Shown here piece by piece: positions 1 to 6,592 of a stretch of 41,951 nt of DNA. The translations under genes were made by a program, and so were the position numbers. Below the pieces are notes generated by a model. That model was not told the origin of the DNA. It searched no databases and saw only the letters and a program-made list of their open reading frames with translations. This DNA comes from Anaerolineales bacterium (GTDB taxonomy: Bacteria > Chloroflexota > Anaerolineae > Anaerolineales > UBA11657): assembly GCA_022450585.1 (NCBI GenBank), contig JAKUPR010000009.1:1-41951 (forward strand), given 5' to 3'. Position 1 is the stretch's first letter, and every line of letters begins with the position of its first letter.

Positions 1-478
1 CTTAAAATATCCCCATCCGTTGATAAACTGGATATCACCCAATGCTCCGGATCGAACCAACTCCAGGGCGTGTCGTATTGACGGATGATGCAAGTTCGCG
101 AATGCTTCGAAAACAACGACCTTGAACTCTCTAGCAGCGGCCTCAATGGCATCAAACTCATCCAGGCAGATGACAAGCGGTTTCTCACACAAAACATGTT
201 TGCCTGCCTGGGCAGCTTTCACTATCCACTCAGCGTGCAAGGAGTTTGGTAGCGAGATATACACAGCATCTATATCGCTGTCGGCCAGCAACTCAACATA
301 ACTCCCATATGCCCTGGGAATGCCGTGTTTCTGAGCGTATTTATCGACCTTCTCTTGTGTTCGACTGGCGACAGCGATCAATTCACTTCGTGGAGACATA
401 GCTATCGCGGGGATGATGGCATCATTGATCCAAGCTGTTGAAAGGAGACCCCATCGTACCATTGACAATTCCGTCATG
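1..478 (-). CDS. Gfo/Idh/MocA-family NAD(P)-dependent oxidoreductase, C-terminus cut off by window edge
   Basis: The reverse strand gives 159 residues from an ATG at 478, and the frame is still open at base 1, so the C-terminal substrate domain is missing. The N-terminus ([13 protein letters not shown]) begins a Rossmann fold, and GKHVLCEKPL carries the family's EKP motif, whose Lys normally takes part in sugar hydroxyl oxidation. A purine-rich GAGGGAAAG precedes the start. The protein is roughly half identical by eye to the complete dehydrogenase at 33443-34477 (shared [17 protein letters not shown]), so the two are paralogues. It probably oxidises a sugar, cyclitol or glycoside; the substrate is unknown. 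A promoter repeat lies at 527-556. Confidence 0.9.
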
Positions 479-526
479 TTCTTTCCCTCTTCTTCTTTGT
501 GTGTGACCCAGCTATAACTACACTAT

Positions 527-556
527 ATACTATCCTAGCTCCCAGCGGGTCGGCAA
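527..556 (-). promoter_or_regulatory. Putative sigma70-type promoter for the Gfo/Idh/MocA gene
   Basis: On the reverse strand TTGCCG (556-551) and TAGTAT (532-527) are separated by 18 bp. They lie about 50 bp upstream of the ATG at 478. The -35 side belongs to a 16-bp repeat also found upstream of the DUF2927 gene. Confidence 0.45.
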
Positions 557-559
557 GCA
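544..559 (-). repeat. 16-bp exact repeat carrying a -35 box, copy 1
   Basis: AGCGGGTCGGCAAGCA at 544-559 recurs exactly at 1470-1485. In both places the reverse strand supplies a TTGCCG -35 box 18 bp from a -10 box of a leftward gene. Confidence 0.6.
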
Positions 560-578
560 ACCACTCCCAACACCGAAG

Positions 579-1418
579 TCAGTTCGACGAGAAACTCCAT
601 CCAAGAGCAGCTTTCATTTCGGCCGCAGTTGCGTTCGATTGTACTCGCGAGTCATATAGGAGCGAAATCACTGCCTCATCCAGTGGAGCAAAACGATTTA
701 CATCCGTGTCGGATTGTTGAAAAATGCTGGTGGGGTACCGGAATGAGTCCATGGCGAGTCCAAGGAGCTGCGTGATTTCTTCGCGAATGATGTGATGCCT
801 CTTGGGTTCGACAACATCGCTGCCGATGAGTACTACTCCGTCATAGAGATGTCCACTTCCATCCCACCAGTGCCAAAAGAATCCACTATTTCCAGTTTCG
901 TACTGAGGAAGAATCTGGCTCATCTCTGACACTGGGACAAAGTGCACAGGGACACCGTTCGCTGCATCGTCGTCTCGGGAAATAGTGATCGTGCCGATGA
1001 GACCATCAAGCTCGGCGAGCACCGCATTAAGTACGGCACTGTCGGAATTTGTAGGAGTTCCCATGGCCCTGAAAACAACATCTGTCTTCCACTTGTGGAC
1101 TCGTGCTTCCGAGTCTCCAAACTCGTTTCCAAGAGCTATTTCGATTAGATAATCGATGGATGCACAGGTCTTGATGGCATCCTGAATCTCGGGATTGCTG
1201 GCCACGACTGCCCATTGGTGTTTGTAGTTGAGGATGCCTTGGATATTGCTGATAGTAGATTCGTCACCTGATTTGATTATCGCGCAAGCGCGTTCAACTT
1301 CGAGGTCGATCTCTTTATTTAGTGCGTCCAAGTCAACAGTGGTTGGTGCAACCACCTGAGTCTGGCACGCCGAAGTTATTATTCCTAGCATCACCAATAT
1401 GCGTGTTACACGCGACAT
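579..1418 (-). CDS. DUF2927-like secreted lipoprotein
   Basis: The protein has 279 residues from the ATG at 1418. That start gives a typical lipoprotein signal peptide, MSRVTRILVMLGIITSAC, with a lipobox ending in Cys18. It has a GCAGG element just upstream and lies downstream of the promoter at 1453-1482. The frame runs open to 1535, but those extra codons overlap the promoter. The C-terminal half holds HHIIREEITQLLGLAMDS and, later, LDEAVISLLYDSRV, which fit the DUF2927 family as I know it. That family is thought to resemble zinc-protease folds, but its activity is not established. The protein is probably anchored on the outer face of the membrane. It is transcribed alone, and the gene is flanked by two copies of the same promoter repeat. 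Confidence 0.75.
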   Translation of the reverse strand: MSRVTRILVMLGIITSACQTQVVAPTTVDLDALNKEIDLEVERACAIIKSGDESTISNIQGILNYKHQWAVVASNPEIQDAIKTCASIDYLIEIALGNEFGDSEARVHKWKTDVVFRAMGTPTNSDSAVLNAVLAELDGLIGTITISRDDDAANGVPVHFVPVSEMSQILPQYETGNSGFFWHWWDGSGHLYDGVVLIGSDVVEPKRHHIIREEITQLLGLAMDSFRYPTSIFQQSDTDVNRFAPLDEAVISLLYDSRVQSNATAAEMKAALGWSFSSN

Positions 1419-1452
1419 AAAACCTGCTTCGGATTTTGTCATTACGCTTGCC

Positions 1453-1482
1453 ACTATACACTGGTTAGCAGCGGGTCGGCAA
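1453..1482 (-). promoter_or_regulatory. Putative promoter of the DUF2927 lipoprotein gene
   Basis: On the reverse strand TTGCCG (1482-1477), an 18-bp spacer and TATAGT (1458-1453) predict a transcript starting about 28 bp before the chosen ATG at 1418. This supports that start over the longer open frame. Confidence 0.5.
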
Positions 1483-1485
1483 GCA
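1470..1485 (-). repeat. 16-bp exact repeat carrying a -35 box, copy 2
   Basis: Identical to 544-559. The flanks are also partly alike: both copies have CACTATA and TAGC on the -10 side. Confidence 0.6.
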
Positions 1486-1672
1486 TTGCCCGTGGTCGGA
1501 AGCGAGTTCATGCTGCATCTCCTATCTTGCGGCATGAAGTAAAGTGCTTTCGTAAGATTATTGCTGGTAGACTAATTCTGGGTAATAATTCATCGTCAAA
1601 TTCCAAGATGTCTTGGCATTATTGGTGTGAAAATTGCGTTTGTTAGACAACTGTTGATATCCAGAAAATCTT

Positions 1673-1701
1673 TTGTCTGGTCGGCAATTGTGGCGTATAC
1701 T
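1673..1701 (+). promoter_or_regulatory. Putative sigma70-type promoter of the zinc-ribbon membrane protein
   Basis: TTGTCT (1673-1678), a 17-bp spacer and TATACT (1696-1701) lie 18 bp before the ATG at 1719. Box quality and spacing are good. Confidence 0.5.
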
Positions 1702-1718
1702 GATTGTGGGGATTGTTT

Positions 1719-2045
1719 ATGTTCTGTACAAAATGTGGTGAGAAACTCCAACCAGAGGATGATTTCTGCGGCAATTGTGGCAGCGCCGCCTCCAGCCTGT
1801 CGCCACCAGCATTTGAATCAGATGAAAAACCAACACGATTGAAATTTATTGTAGTGTTATGGGCATTCATGTACGCATTCGTGGGTACAGCTGTTGTCCT
1901 CTTTGTTTTTGCTTCTTTGGTTGGGGATAATCTTGGGTACAAAGAGGCAAGTTGGTGGCTAGACGAAAACCTGATAATTATCTCTGCAATAGTTGGTGCG
2001 TTTAATGCGCTTACTCGTGGTGTCACAGCTGCACGCACAAGGTAA
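1719..2045 (+). CDS. Zinc-ribbon small membrane protein
   Basis: 108 residues. Residues 1-22 form a zinc ribbon with two CxxC knuckles (FCTKCGEKL and FCGNCG). A polar linker of about 25 residues follows, then two hydrophobic segments (about residues 42-66 and 81-98), so it is probably an inner-membrane protein with a cytosolic zinc finger. The start was chosen because the zinc ribbon begins directly after this Met and a well-formed promoter lies just upstream; the earlier in-frame Met would add only WGLF. Proteins of this shape are common and mostly uncharacterised. It is not in an obvious operon. Function unknown. Confidence 0.75.
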   Translation: MFCTKCGEKLQPEDDFCGNCGSAASSLSPPAFESDEKPTRLKFIVVLWAFMYAFVGTAVVLFVFASLVGDNLGYKEASWWLDENLIIISAIVGAFNALTRGVTAARTR

Positions 2046-2350
2046 TTCTTCAAACTGTTCCGAGTGTTAGCGACAACTACTATAGCGGTCGCAGCTAGTT
2101 GATGGAGGGGTAGATACCGTTATGTGGCGAATCGTTAGCTTGTGTAGGGAGGGCGTCATACTGAACCTTCAGACTGGTGGTCGGTTTTGTGTTGGGGTAA
2201 TGTTAGTTACTTATGGTAATTTGCTTAGCCTAAATTATTCCCACTCGAAATGTCTAAGCCTTACATGGTCTGTTGATTTAGTCTAACATTATCGCAAACC
2301 ATACAAGCCGTATCATCGAAGCTCTTATCTCCTAAACCTAAACCGCTATT
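2046..2350. other. Intergenic stretch of 305 bp
   Basis: I see no convincing gene. A 53-codon open frame at about 2121 with a distant GGAGGGG matches nothing I know. There is no strong hairpin or promoter. Confidence 0.5.
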
Positions 2351-2569
2351 ATGGTGATGTTCGGACTACATTTGCTACTGTGGGTTGTAGGCGCAATACT
2401 GGCCATCAGCTTGTATTGGTGGGGGACAGAACGTGTGTGGGATTTTGCTGTCCGACAAGGTTTCCTCGTAGACAACTGGTACAACGGATGTTTGAAGGTG
2501 TTCTTGAAAATCATAGTAGCTGGTATCGCAATATCAGTTTGGGGCGCGCTGTGGGGAGGTCTGTTTTGA
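2351..2569 (+). CDS. Small two-helix membrane protein, unknown
   Basis: 72 residues with two hydrophobic segments, LLLWVVGAILAISLYWW and IIVAGIAISVWGALWGG, separated by a soluble loop with aromatic and charged residues. The hydrophobic pattern and Trp-rich interfacial positions look like a genuine membrane protein. However, no Shine-Dalgarno sequence precedes the ATG at 2351; a second Met two codons on is an alternative. It lies in a cluster of small membrane proteins (1719-2839). Not recognised. Confidence 0.45.
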   Translation: MVMFGLHLLLWVVGAILAISLYWWGTERVWDFAVRQGFLVDNWYNGCLKVFLKIIVAGIAISVWGALWGGLF

Positions 2570-2583
2570 GCACCAATCTGTTG

Positions 2584-2628
2584 GGGATAGGCCGCGCCAG
2601 CGTTGGATGAGTTGTTCGGTCTTACTCA
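2584..2628 (+). repeat. Promoter-associated dispersed repeat, copy R1
   Basis: About 45 bp reading GGGATAGGCCGCG, CAGCGTTGG and CTTACTCA aligns over its whole length with 5990-6036. Both copies lie directly upstream of a small gene and include its -35 box. Confidence 0.6.
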
Positions 2629-2641
2629 TTCGGTGTATATT
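2612..2641 (+). promoter_or_regulatory. Putative promoter within repeat R1
   Basis: TTGTTC (2612-2617), an 18-bp spacer and TATATT (2636-2641). The ATG at 2648 is only 6 bp past the -10 box, so any transcript from here would be nearly leaderless. Confidence 0.35.
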
Positions 2642-2647
2642 TGAGAC

Positions 2648-2839
2648 ATGGGAGTTGTACTACTGATAGTTGGCGGCATTCTTTTGTGTTACTTCATGTG
2701 GTATATAAGCGTCTATTTGCCTAATCTCAAAGATGGGGAGAAGATGCCGTTGAGTCGAGCGTGGGGTTTTGCAATTTGGTTCCTTGCCGTTGTCCTCATG
2801 GTGTGGGGAATTGTTTCCGTTAACGGAACCCGTAGTTAG
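2648..2839 (+). CDS. Small two-helix membrane protein, unknown
   Basis: 63 residues with two hydrophobic helices (about residues 2-24 and 40-58) joined by a charged loop containing NLKDGEKMPLSRA. The arrangement suggests a small inner-membrane protein. No ribosome binding site is visible, and a TATATT box sits 6 bp upstream, so it would need leaderless translation or another promoter. Not recognised. It ends 42 bp before the convergent MFS gene. Confidence 0.45.
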   Translation: MGVVLLIVGGILLCYFMWYISVYLPNLKDGEKMPLSRAWGFAIWFLAVVLMVWGIVSVNGTRS

Positions 2840-2880
2840 TCATAATCATCATTGTAATACTCTGGTCCCAGCGGCCCAGT

Positions 2881-4098
2881 TTACTGGGGTTGGCCTAAGC
2901 TCTGTGAGGCATGGTAGCGGTGCTGTAGTACAACGAGTATCAATACGCAAGCCAGTCCGCAAATTGGAGTGTACAACAGTGCACGGAGCCCAACCTCCAA
3001 AGAATATTTGTCTGCCAATAGGCCAGTGATTGCCGCTCCGATGCCTGCCGGCGCTGAACCTAAACCAATCGCCAATGCCGAGGCTAGCCCAACACCGCGT
3101 GGCCACACCTCTTGCGCAAAAACGATGCCAACCGGAAAAGTAAGCCCCACCAGTATCCCCATGATGGAGAGCAGTATCACCTGTATGTCAGAGTTTATCG
3201 TATTCATGAAAAACCAGTAGGATGGGCTGAGTAAGCCGAGCCCTAAAGCGAGAACTTGCCAGCGCCCAATTCGATCTGACAGTACACCACCCAAAAGACT
3301 GCCGCCACCCAGAAAAGCCGAGAACACAAACAGCAGTTGTCCTCCCATTTCCAGGGCACCACCTTGTTCTTGGATCCACGTTGGTAGATAGGTTACAAAT
3401 GAGAGAAACCATGATCGAAACATGATTGACAATACAACTAGGATGAGACCTAGCTGCCATCCATTGCTATTGGCCCGTGAAGCATCATCTATTTTCGCTT
3501 GAGAATAATCCCCTGAACCACTTCCTACACCTATTCTCAATTGCCAATACATCAGCAATCCTGTTAGTATTGCTATTGGAATTAATATCGAAGTTCCCGA
3601 TAGACCTAACCAGCCGATGATAGCTGCTACCAATAGTGGACTAAATGCTGCTCCCAAGTTACCGCCAACTGAAAAGAGGGATACCATCGCGCCTCTGTGT
3701 TTGCCCACGCCTACTGATGCAATCGTAGCTCCAGATGGATGGAATGCCGCAGACCCCAATGCCCCCAGAGCAACTGCCAGAATGAGTAGTGTGTAGCTTG
3801 GGGCAACCCCTATCATACCTAGAAAGACGCCGCTCCATATGACGCCAAGAGATGCGAGTTTCCAAGGACTCCAGCGGTCACTTAATAATCCGAAGGCGGG
3901 TTGTGCAACCGATGCCACAATTGAGAGAACAAATGCGATGAAGCCAATCTGGGCGAAACTGAGGCCCATGGATGCTATGAGCAGCGGATAAACAATTGGC
4001 AGGAAGTTGTAACATGTTTCGACTATGAAATGACCGAACACGCTTGCCGAGACTGAGAGTATGTTGCGGCGTGAAAGAGACAAGTTAGTTTTTGCCAA
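2881..4098 (-). CDS. MFS transporter, fosmidomycin-resistance (Fsr)-like
   Basis: 405 residues, about 12 transmembrane segments, typical MFS length. The N-terminus SASVFGHFIVETCYNFLPI and the motifs QPAFGLLSDRW (loop 2-3) and ALGSAAFHPSGATI (helix 4) are characteristic of the Fsr branch. The second half has GGVLSDRIGRW, the repeated loop motif. It probably exports a small toxic or waste molecule by proton antiport. The start is a TTG at 4098, because an in-frame stop lies 15 bp upstream and no Met occurs before residue 40; a second TTG at residue 6 is possible. No good ribosome binding site is present. A perfect 28-bp palindrome begins 3 bp upstream of the start codon. Confidence 0.85.
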   Translation of the reverse strand: MAKTNLSLSRRNILSVSASVFGHFIVETCYNFLPIVYPLLIASMGLSFAQIGFIAFVLSIVASVAQPAFGLLSDRWSPWKLASLGVIWSGVFLGMIGVAPSYTLLILAVALGALGSAAFHPSGATIASVGVGKHRGAMVSLFSVGGNLGAAFSPLLVAAIIGWLGLSGTSILIPIAILTGLLMYWQLRIGVGSGSGDYSQAKIDDASRANSNGWQLGLILVVLSIMFRSWFLSFVTYLPTWIQEQGGALEMGGQLLFVFSAFLGGGSLLGGVLSDRIGRWQVLALGLGLLSPSYWFFMNTINSDIQVILLSIMGILVGLTFPVGIVFAQEVWPRGVGLASALAIGLGSAPAGIGAAITGLLADKYSLEVGLRALLYTPICGLACVLILVVLQHRYHASQSLGQPQ

Positions 4099-4100
4099 AT

Positions 4101-4128
4101 AATTGACGTGCTATATAGCACGTCAATT
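4101..4128. promoter_or_regulatory. Perfect 28-bp palindrome, probable operator overlapping a promoter
   Basis: Each arm is 14 bp (AATTGACGTGCTAT and its exact reverse complement) with no central spacer. On either strand it contains TGCTATATA, which resembles an extended -10 box, and TTGACG. It abuts the TTG start of the leftward MFS gene. A dimeric repressor site controlling the exporter is the simplest reading. An RNA hairpin hiding the start is less likely, since the arms meet without a loop. Confidence 0.6.
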
Positions 4129-4488
4129 TATTAGTGAGCATAACCACACTATACCTCGGCTTACAGCGTGACCACAAGTATTGCCAGAGCAACTATGCCG
4201 TCAATCTTCATGGCGACTTTTTCTTTGGGCATCTTTCAATGTATTACGGGGGAATGGGTTATTAGTGATGGTCGCAACTTCTTCTGTGGGAGTTCCGCAG
4301 GATGTCCAGATGAATCCGAATGTCGGGATGGCAAGCATTGCTGATATCCGTATGAAGAGGACATTATAACGTGATTGTGTGGGGGAGGGTGCTCTTGTGT
4401 TTACCATATGATTCGTGATTGTATGCCTACAAGATGTTTGGCACGAGAATTGCTTCTAGTTCGTTTGTATACTTGAGGGGAACGATTT
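4129..4488. other. Intergenic stretch between the MFS gene and the cupin genes
   Basis: 360 bp. The only candidate gene is the doubtful lipoprotein on the reverse strand at 4201-4338. On that strand a TTATAAT box lies about 30 bp before its ATG. I see no terminator. Confidence 0.4.
4201..4338 (-). CDS. Possible 45-residue lipoprotein
   Basis: From the ATG at 4338 the protein begins MLAIPTFGFIWTSCG, a short hydrophobic segment ending in a lipobox-like TSC, followed by a polar tail ending RKSRHED. A TATAAT box (reverse strand, about 4370) is upstream. Against it: the signal has no basic residue before the hydrophobic core, the ribosome binding site is poor and I recognise no family. The frame is open upstream to 4407. 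Confidence 0.25.
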   Translation of the reverse strand: MLAIPTFGFIWTSCGTPTEEVATITNNPFPRNTLKDAQRKSRHED

Positions 4489-4899
4489 GTGAAAGACGCA
4501 GTGATGGTTGCTAGGCCCGACGGGCTAACAGAAGTGTATCGAATGCATGGGGGCTTTGGCGTGATTGAATGGAAACGGATGGCGGTCGGCGAGATGCTTT
4601 TCGGCGACTGGCAATCAGTGGATTACAACCAGATCAAGCCGGACGCGGGTTCCGCTGACCACATCCAGTCGCGGACCGAGGAGATCTGGTACATGGTATC
4701 GGGCCAAGCCGAGATTTGCTTTGACGGAGACCAGGTCTGTGAGATGCGCCCCGGCGATCTACTGATTACCCCTCAGTATGGCCGACATGGTGCCACAAAT
4801 ATCGGGCAGGAAGACGTGGAGATGCTGGTGATCGAGGTATTCCCAAAGTCCGTGATCGACGTGCTTCCCAAACATAAACCGACCGAAGCGAAGGATTGA
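4489..4899 (+). CDS. Cupin-domain protein with metal-site residues
   Basis: 136 residues, one cupin barrel. Cupin motif 1 is represented by DHIQSRTEEIWYMVSGQ (His, Glu and the closing Gly) and motif 2 by GDLLITPQYGRHGATN (Gly, Pro, His and Asn), so a metal centre is likely. The GTG start follows GAGGGG with an 8-base gap. Single-domain cupins of this kind resemble mannose-6-phosphate-isomerase-type or sugar-binding cupins; the reaction is unknown. The next cupin gene starts 6 bp after the stop, so the pair is an operon. Confidence 0.8.
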   Translation: MKDAVMVARPDGLTEVYRMHGGFGVIEWKRMAVGEMLFGDWQSVDYNQIKPDAGSADHIQSRTEEIWYMVSGQAEICFDGDQVCEMRPGDLLITPQYGRHGATNIGQEDVEMLVIEVFPKSVIDVLPKHKPTEAKD

Positions 4900-4904
4900 G
4901 TCTC

Positions 4905-5216
4905 GTGCAACCAGATGCCAAATGTAGTCTTGTCAGCCTAAAAGAACAGAGATCGGTTGATCCGAAGGAGTATTTCACGGGCAGCTGGCGCTCGATTCGT
5001 CTAGAGAGGGTCGAGCGCGGACAGCAGCTGGCTAGGTCGATGGAGGGGATTGAGGAATCTTGGTTCGTCGTCTCTGGCACTGGCACAGCACTCGTGGGTG
5101 ATCGATCTATTGACCTCTACCATGCGACCACATTGACGTTTCCGCTCGGATCGGCCGTCGTGTTCCAGGCCGGTGACGAAGCTTTGGAGCTGTTCGTTAC
5201 GACCCTAGAGGTCTAG
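4905..5216 (+). CDS. Degenerate cupin-fold protein
   Basis: 103 residues from the GTG at 4905, which has AAGGA 9 bp upstream at the end of the preceding gene. A TTG at 4896 would overlap the previous stop but abuts that AAGGA. The segment EESWFVVSGTGTALVGDRS, followed by a LTFPLGSAVVFQAGDEALEL strand pair, matches the cupin barrel layout. The metal-ligand histidines seen in its neighbour are absent, so it may bind a ligand without a metal or serve as partner subunit to the first cupin. Confidence 0.65.
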   Translation: MQPDAKCSLVSLKEQRSVDPKEYFTGSWRSIRLERVERGQQLARSMEGIEESWFVVSGTGTALVGDRSIDLYHATTLTFPLGSAVVFQAGDEALELFVTTLEV

Positions 5217-5235
5217 GCACGAGAACACCTGGTAT

Positions 5236-5454
5236 ATGAACAATCCGAAGAATGTCCCAGAGCAAATGGCGGACGCTTTGCTTTCAACAAAAGAATTGAT
5301 TTCTGCCGTCACTGAATATCACCAAAATGGGGCACTGAGGCAGTATGCACCCGATCATCTAAAGAGAGAGCTTGAAGGTGTCATTGTATTGCTCGCTCTG
5401 GCTGGCGAAAAGTGCAATAAAGCTCTGGAACGCTATCACATCCACCAGAACTAA
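5236..5454 (+). CDS. Small helical protein, unknown
   Basis: 72 residues, apparently all helical and without transmembrane segments (ALLSTKELISAVTEYH; LEGVIVLLALAGEKCNKAL). It starts 19 bp after the second cupin and lacks a clear ribosome binding site. It ends 7 bp before the membrane protein at 5462, so the two may be co-transcribed. Not recognised. Confidence 0.45.
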   Translation: MNNPKNVPEQMADALLSTKELISAVTEYHQNGALRQYAPDHLKRELEGVIVLLALAGEKCNKALERYHIHQN

Positions 5455-5461
5455 CAACAAC

Positions 5462-5890
5462 ATGGCCGAAAAACGCTCGGCATGGTGGGATAACACATAT
5501 ATCAGATGGTTACTCCTTCCTGTCGCATACATGCTCGGGTTGTTCCTGACGGCACGGGCACTTGCTGATATTATTGGTGATACCGAATCGACTTCCTCAC
5601 CCGAGAACTTCTTTGGCGTCACTCAGGTGGGAGCATTGCTTTTTGTCGCAATCTGCTGGCAGATTGCGACAACTAAGAATGTCACCTTATTTCGAAGGTG
5701 TGTACTGGCTCCATATGTGTTCGTTGCTGCCAAATACATTGTTGGTTGGTTGTCTTTGGCACTGGTGGCAATTCCACTATTGTTTGTTGCGATTTCAGAG
5801 GAAGCCCTCCGAATCCCCGTACGCACAATAATGAACCTTGGCGGACTAGCTTCCGTGTATGTCTGGTGGCGAGTCACCAAGAGCAAATAA
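5462..5890 (+). CDS. Four-helix membrane protein, unknown
   Basis: 142 residues from the ATG at 5462 (MAEKRSAWWDN). About four hydrophobic segments are visible: WLLLPVAYMLGLFLTARAL, VGALLFVAICWQIA, a long YVFVAAKYIVGWLSLALVA stretch, and a last one near IMNLGGLASVYVWW. The open frame extends back to 5372, but that part overlaps the upstream gene and looks non-coding. No Shine-Dalgarno is evident, so translation may be coupled to the gene ending at 5454. No family recognised. Confidence 0.55.
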   Translation: MAEKRSAWWDNTYIRWLLLPVAYMLGLFLTARALADIIGDTESTSSPENFFGVTQVGALLFVAICWQIATTKNVTLFRRCVLAPYVFVAAKYIVGWLSLALVAIPLLFVAISEEALRIPVRTIMNLGGLASVYVWWRVTKSK

Positions 5891-5989
5891 CGAAGCGTCC
5901 GAAGTCAAGTATATTGGACCAGAGACAATCCATAATAGTCCCTCGAAACTTCTATACACTATTTGAATCCAGATCAACTAATGACTAAT

Positions 5990-6036
5990 GGGATAGGTGC
6001 CGCGTCAGCGTTGGGTTAGTTGCTCTGCCTTACTCA
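5990..6036 (+). repeat. Promoter-associated dispersed repeat, copy R2
   Basis: Aligns with 2584-2628 over about 47 bp, with scattered substitutions and two inserted bases. It contains GTTGGGTTAGTTGCT, which also resembles sequence beside the repeat at 544-559 read on the reverse strand (GTTGGGAGTGGTTGCT). Confidence 0.6.
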
Positions 6037-6049
6037 AAGGGATTATAAT
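6020..6049 (+). promoter_or_regulatory. Putative promoter of the dimeric-barrel gene
   Basis: TTGCTC (6020-6025), an 18-bp spacer and a perfect TATAAT (6044-6049), with an AAGGAG ribosome binding site and ATG following at a normal distance. Confidence 0.6.
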
Positions 6050-6080
6050 ACCTTCACAAATTAGCTCAAGGAGAGTTCAG

Positions 6081-6353
6081 ATGACAAATATCATGGTAGC
6101 AAAGAGTACAGTCAAGGATTACGGTGTCTGGAGAGAGGTCTTCGATGGTAACACGGCAATGCAGGCTGAGTATGGCCTGCATATTAAGGGTGTTTATCAA
6201 TCAAAGGCAGACCCCAATACAGTCTTCGTGCTAATAGAAGTTGAAGACATGGCACGAGCACAAGAGATGATGAAGAAAGCCGAGGAAACTGGTGTGTTTG
6301 ACAAGGCTGGCGTTATTGATGCCGAGCGCACTTTATGTGATGATGTGACGTAA
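6081..6353 (+). CDS. Dimeric alpha/beta-barrel (ABM-like) domain protein
   Basis: 90 residues starting MTNIMVAKSTVKDYGVWREV, with AAGGAG 7 bp upstream; the longer open frame to 5997 overlaps the promoter and is rejected. The pattern of a beta strand, a VWREVFD helix, a GVYQSKADPNTVFVLIEVED hairpin and an ARAQEMMKKAEE helix is that of a ferredoxin-like dimeric barrel, as in antibiotic-biosynthesis monooxygenases and their uncharacterised relatives. No cofactor site can be named. It appears to be monocistronic from the promoter at 6020-6049. Confidence 0.65.
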   Translation: MTNIMVAKSTVKDYGVWREVFDGNTAMQAEYGLHIKGVYQSKADPNTVFVLIEVEDMARAQEMMKKAEETGVFDKAGVIDAERTLCDDVT

Positions 6354-6592
6354 AGGTCAAGTATACGCAAAAGGAGGTGCACGCGGGTTAAAAAGCATAA
6401 GGACCGCGGTATGCGCAGCTGTTAGGGCTATTATGTGTACAGTGTGTTTCTCTGCTTCTGAGACATTTCCTATATACAATGTATTGCTGGTAACAGGATT
6501 GCTATCAATCTTAGTGCTGCATGATGATGTGCCAGATAGATTCTCCCATTTCTCGTTGCAGGCCATATGACTAGTGAAACGGAGGAACTAAG

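Noticed and set aside
2121-2285. A 53-codon frame starting MWRIVSLCREG
   Set aside because: GGAGGGG is about 13 bp from the ATG, the composition is not protein-like and nothing is recognised.
4450-4473. TTGCTT and TATACT as a promoter of the cupin operon
   Set aside because: The spacer is only 12 bp, and the transcript would start at or beyond the GAGGGG ribosome binding site.
6375-6566. Open frame of about 64 codons between the dimeric-barrel gene and rbsK, with a hydrophobic stretch (YNVLLVTGLLSILVL)
   Set aside because: No start codon with a ribosome binding site fits its beginning and I cannot match it to a family. It could be a remnant of a membrane protein, but the evidence is too thin.
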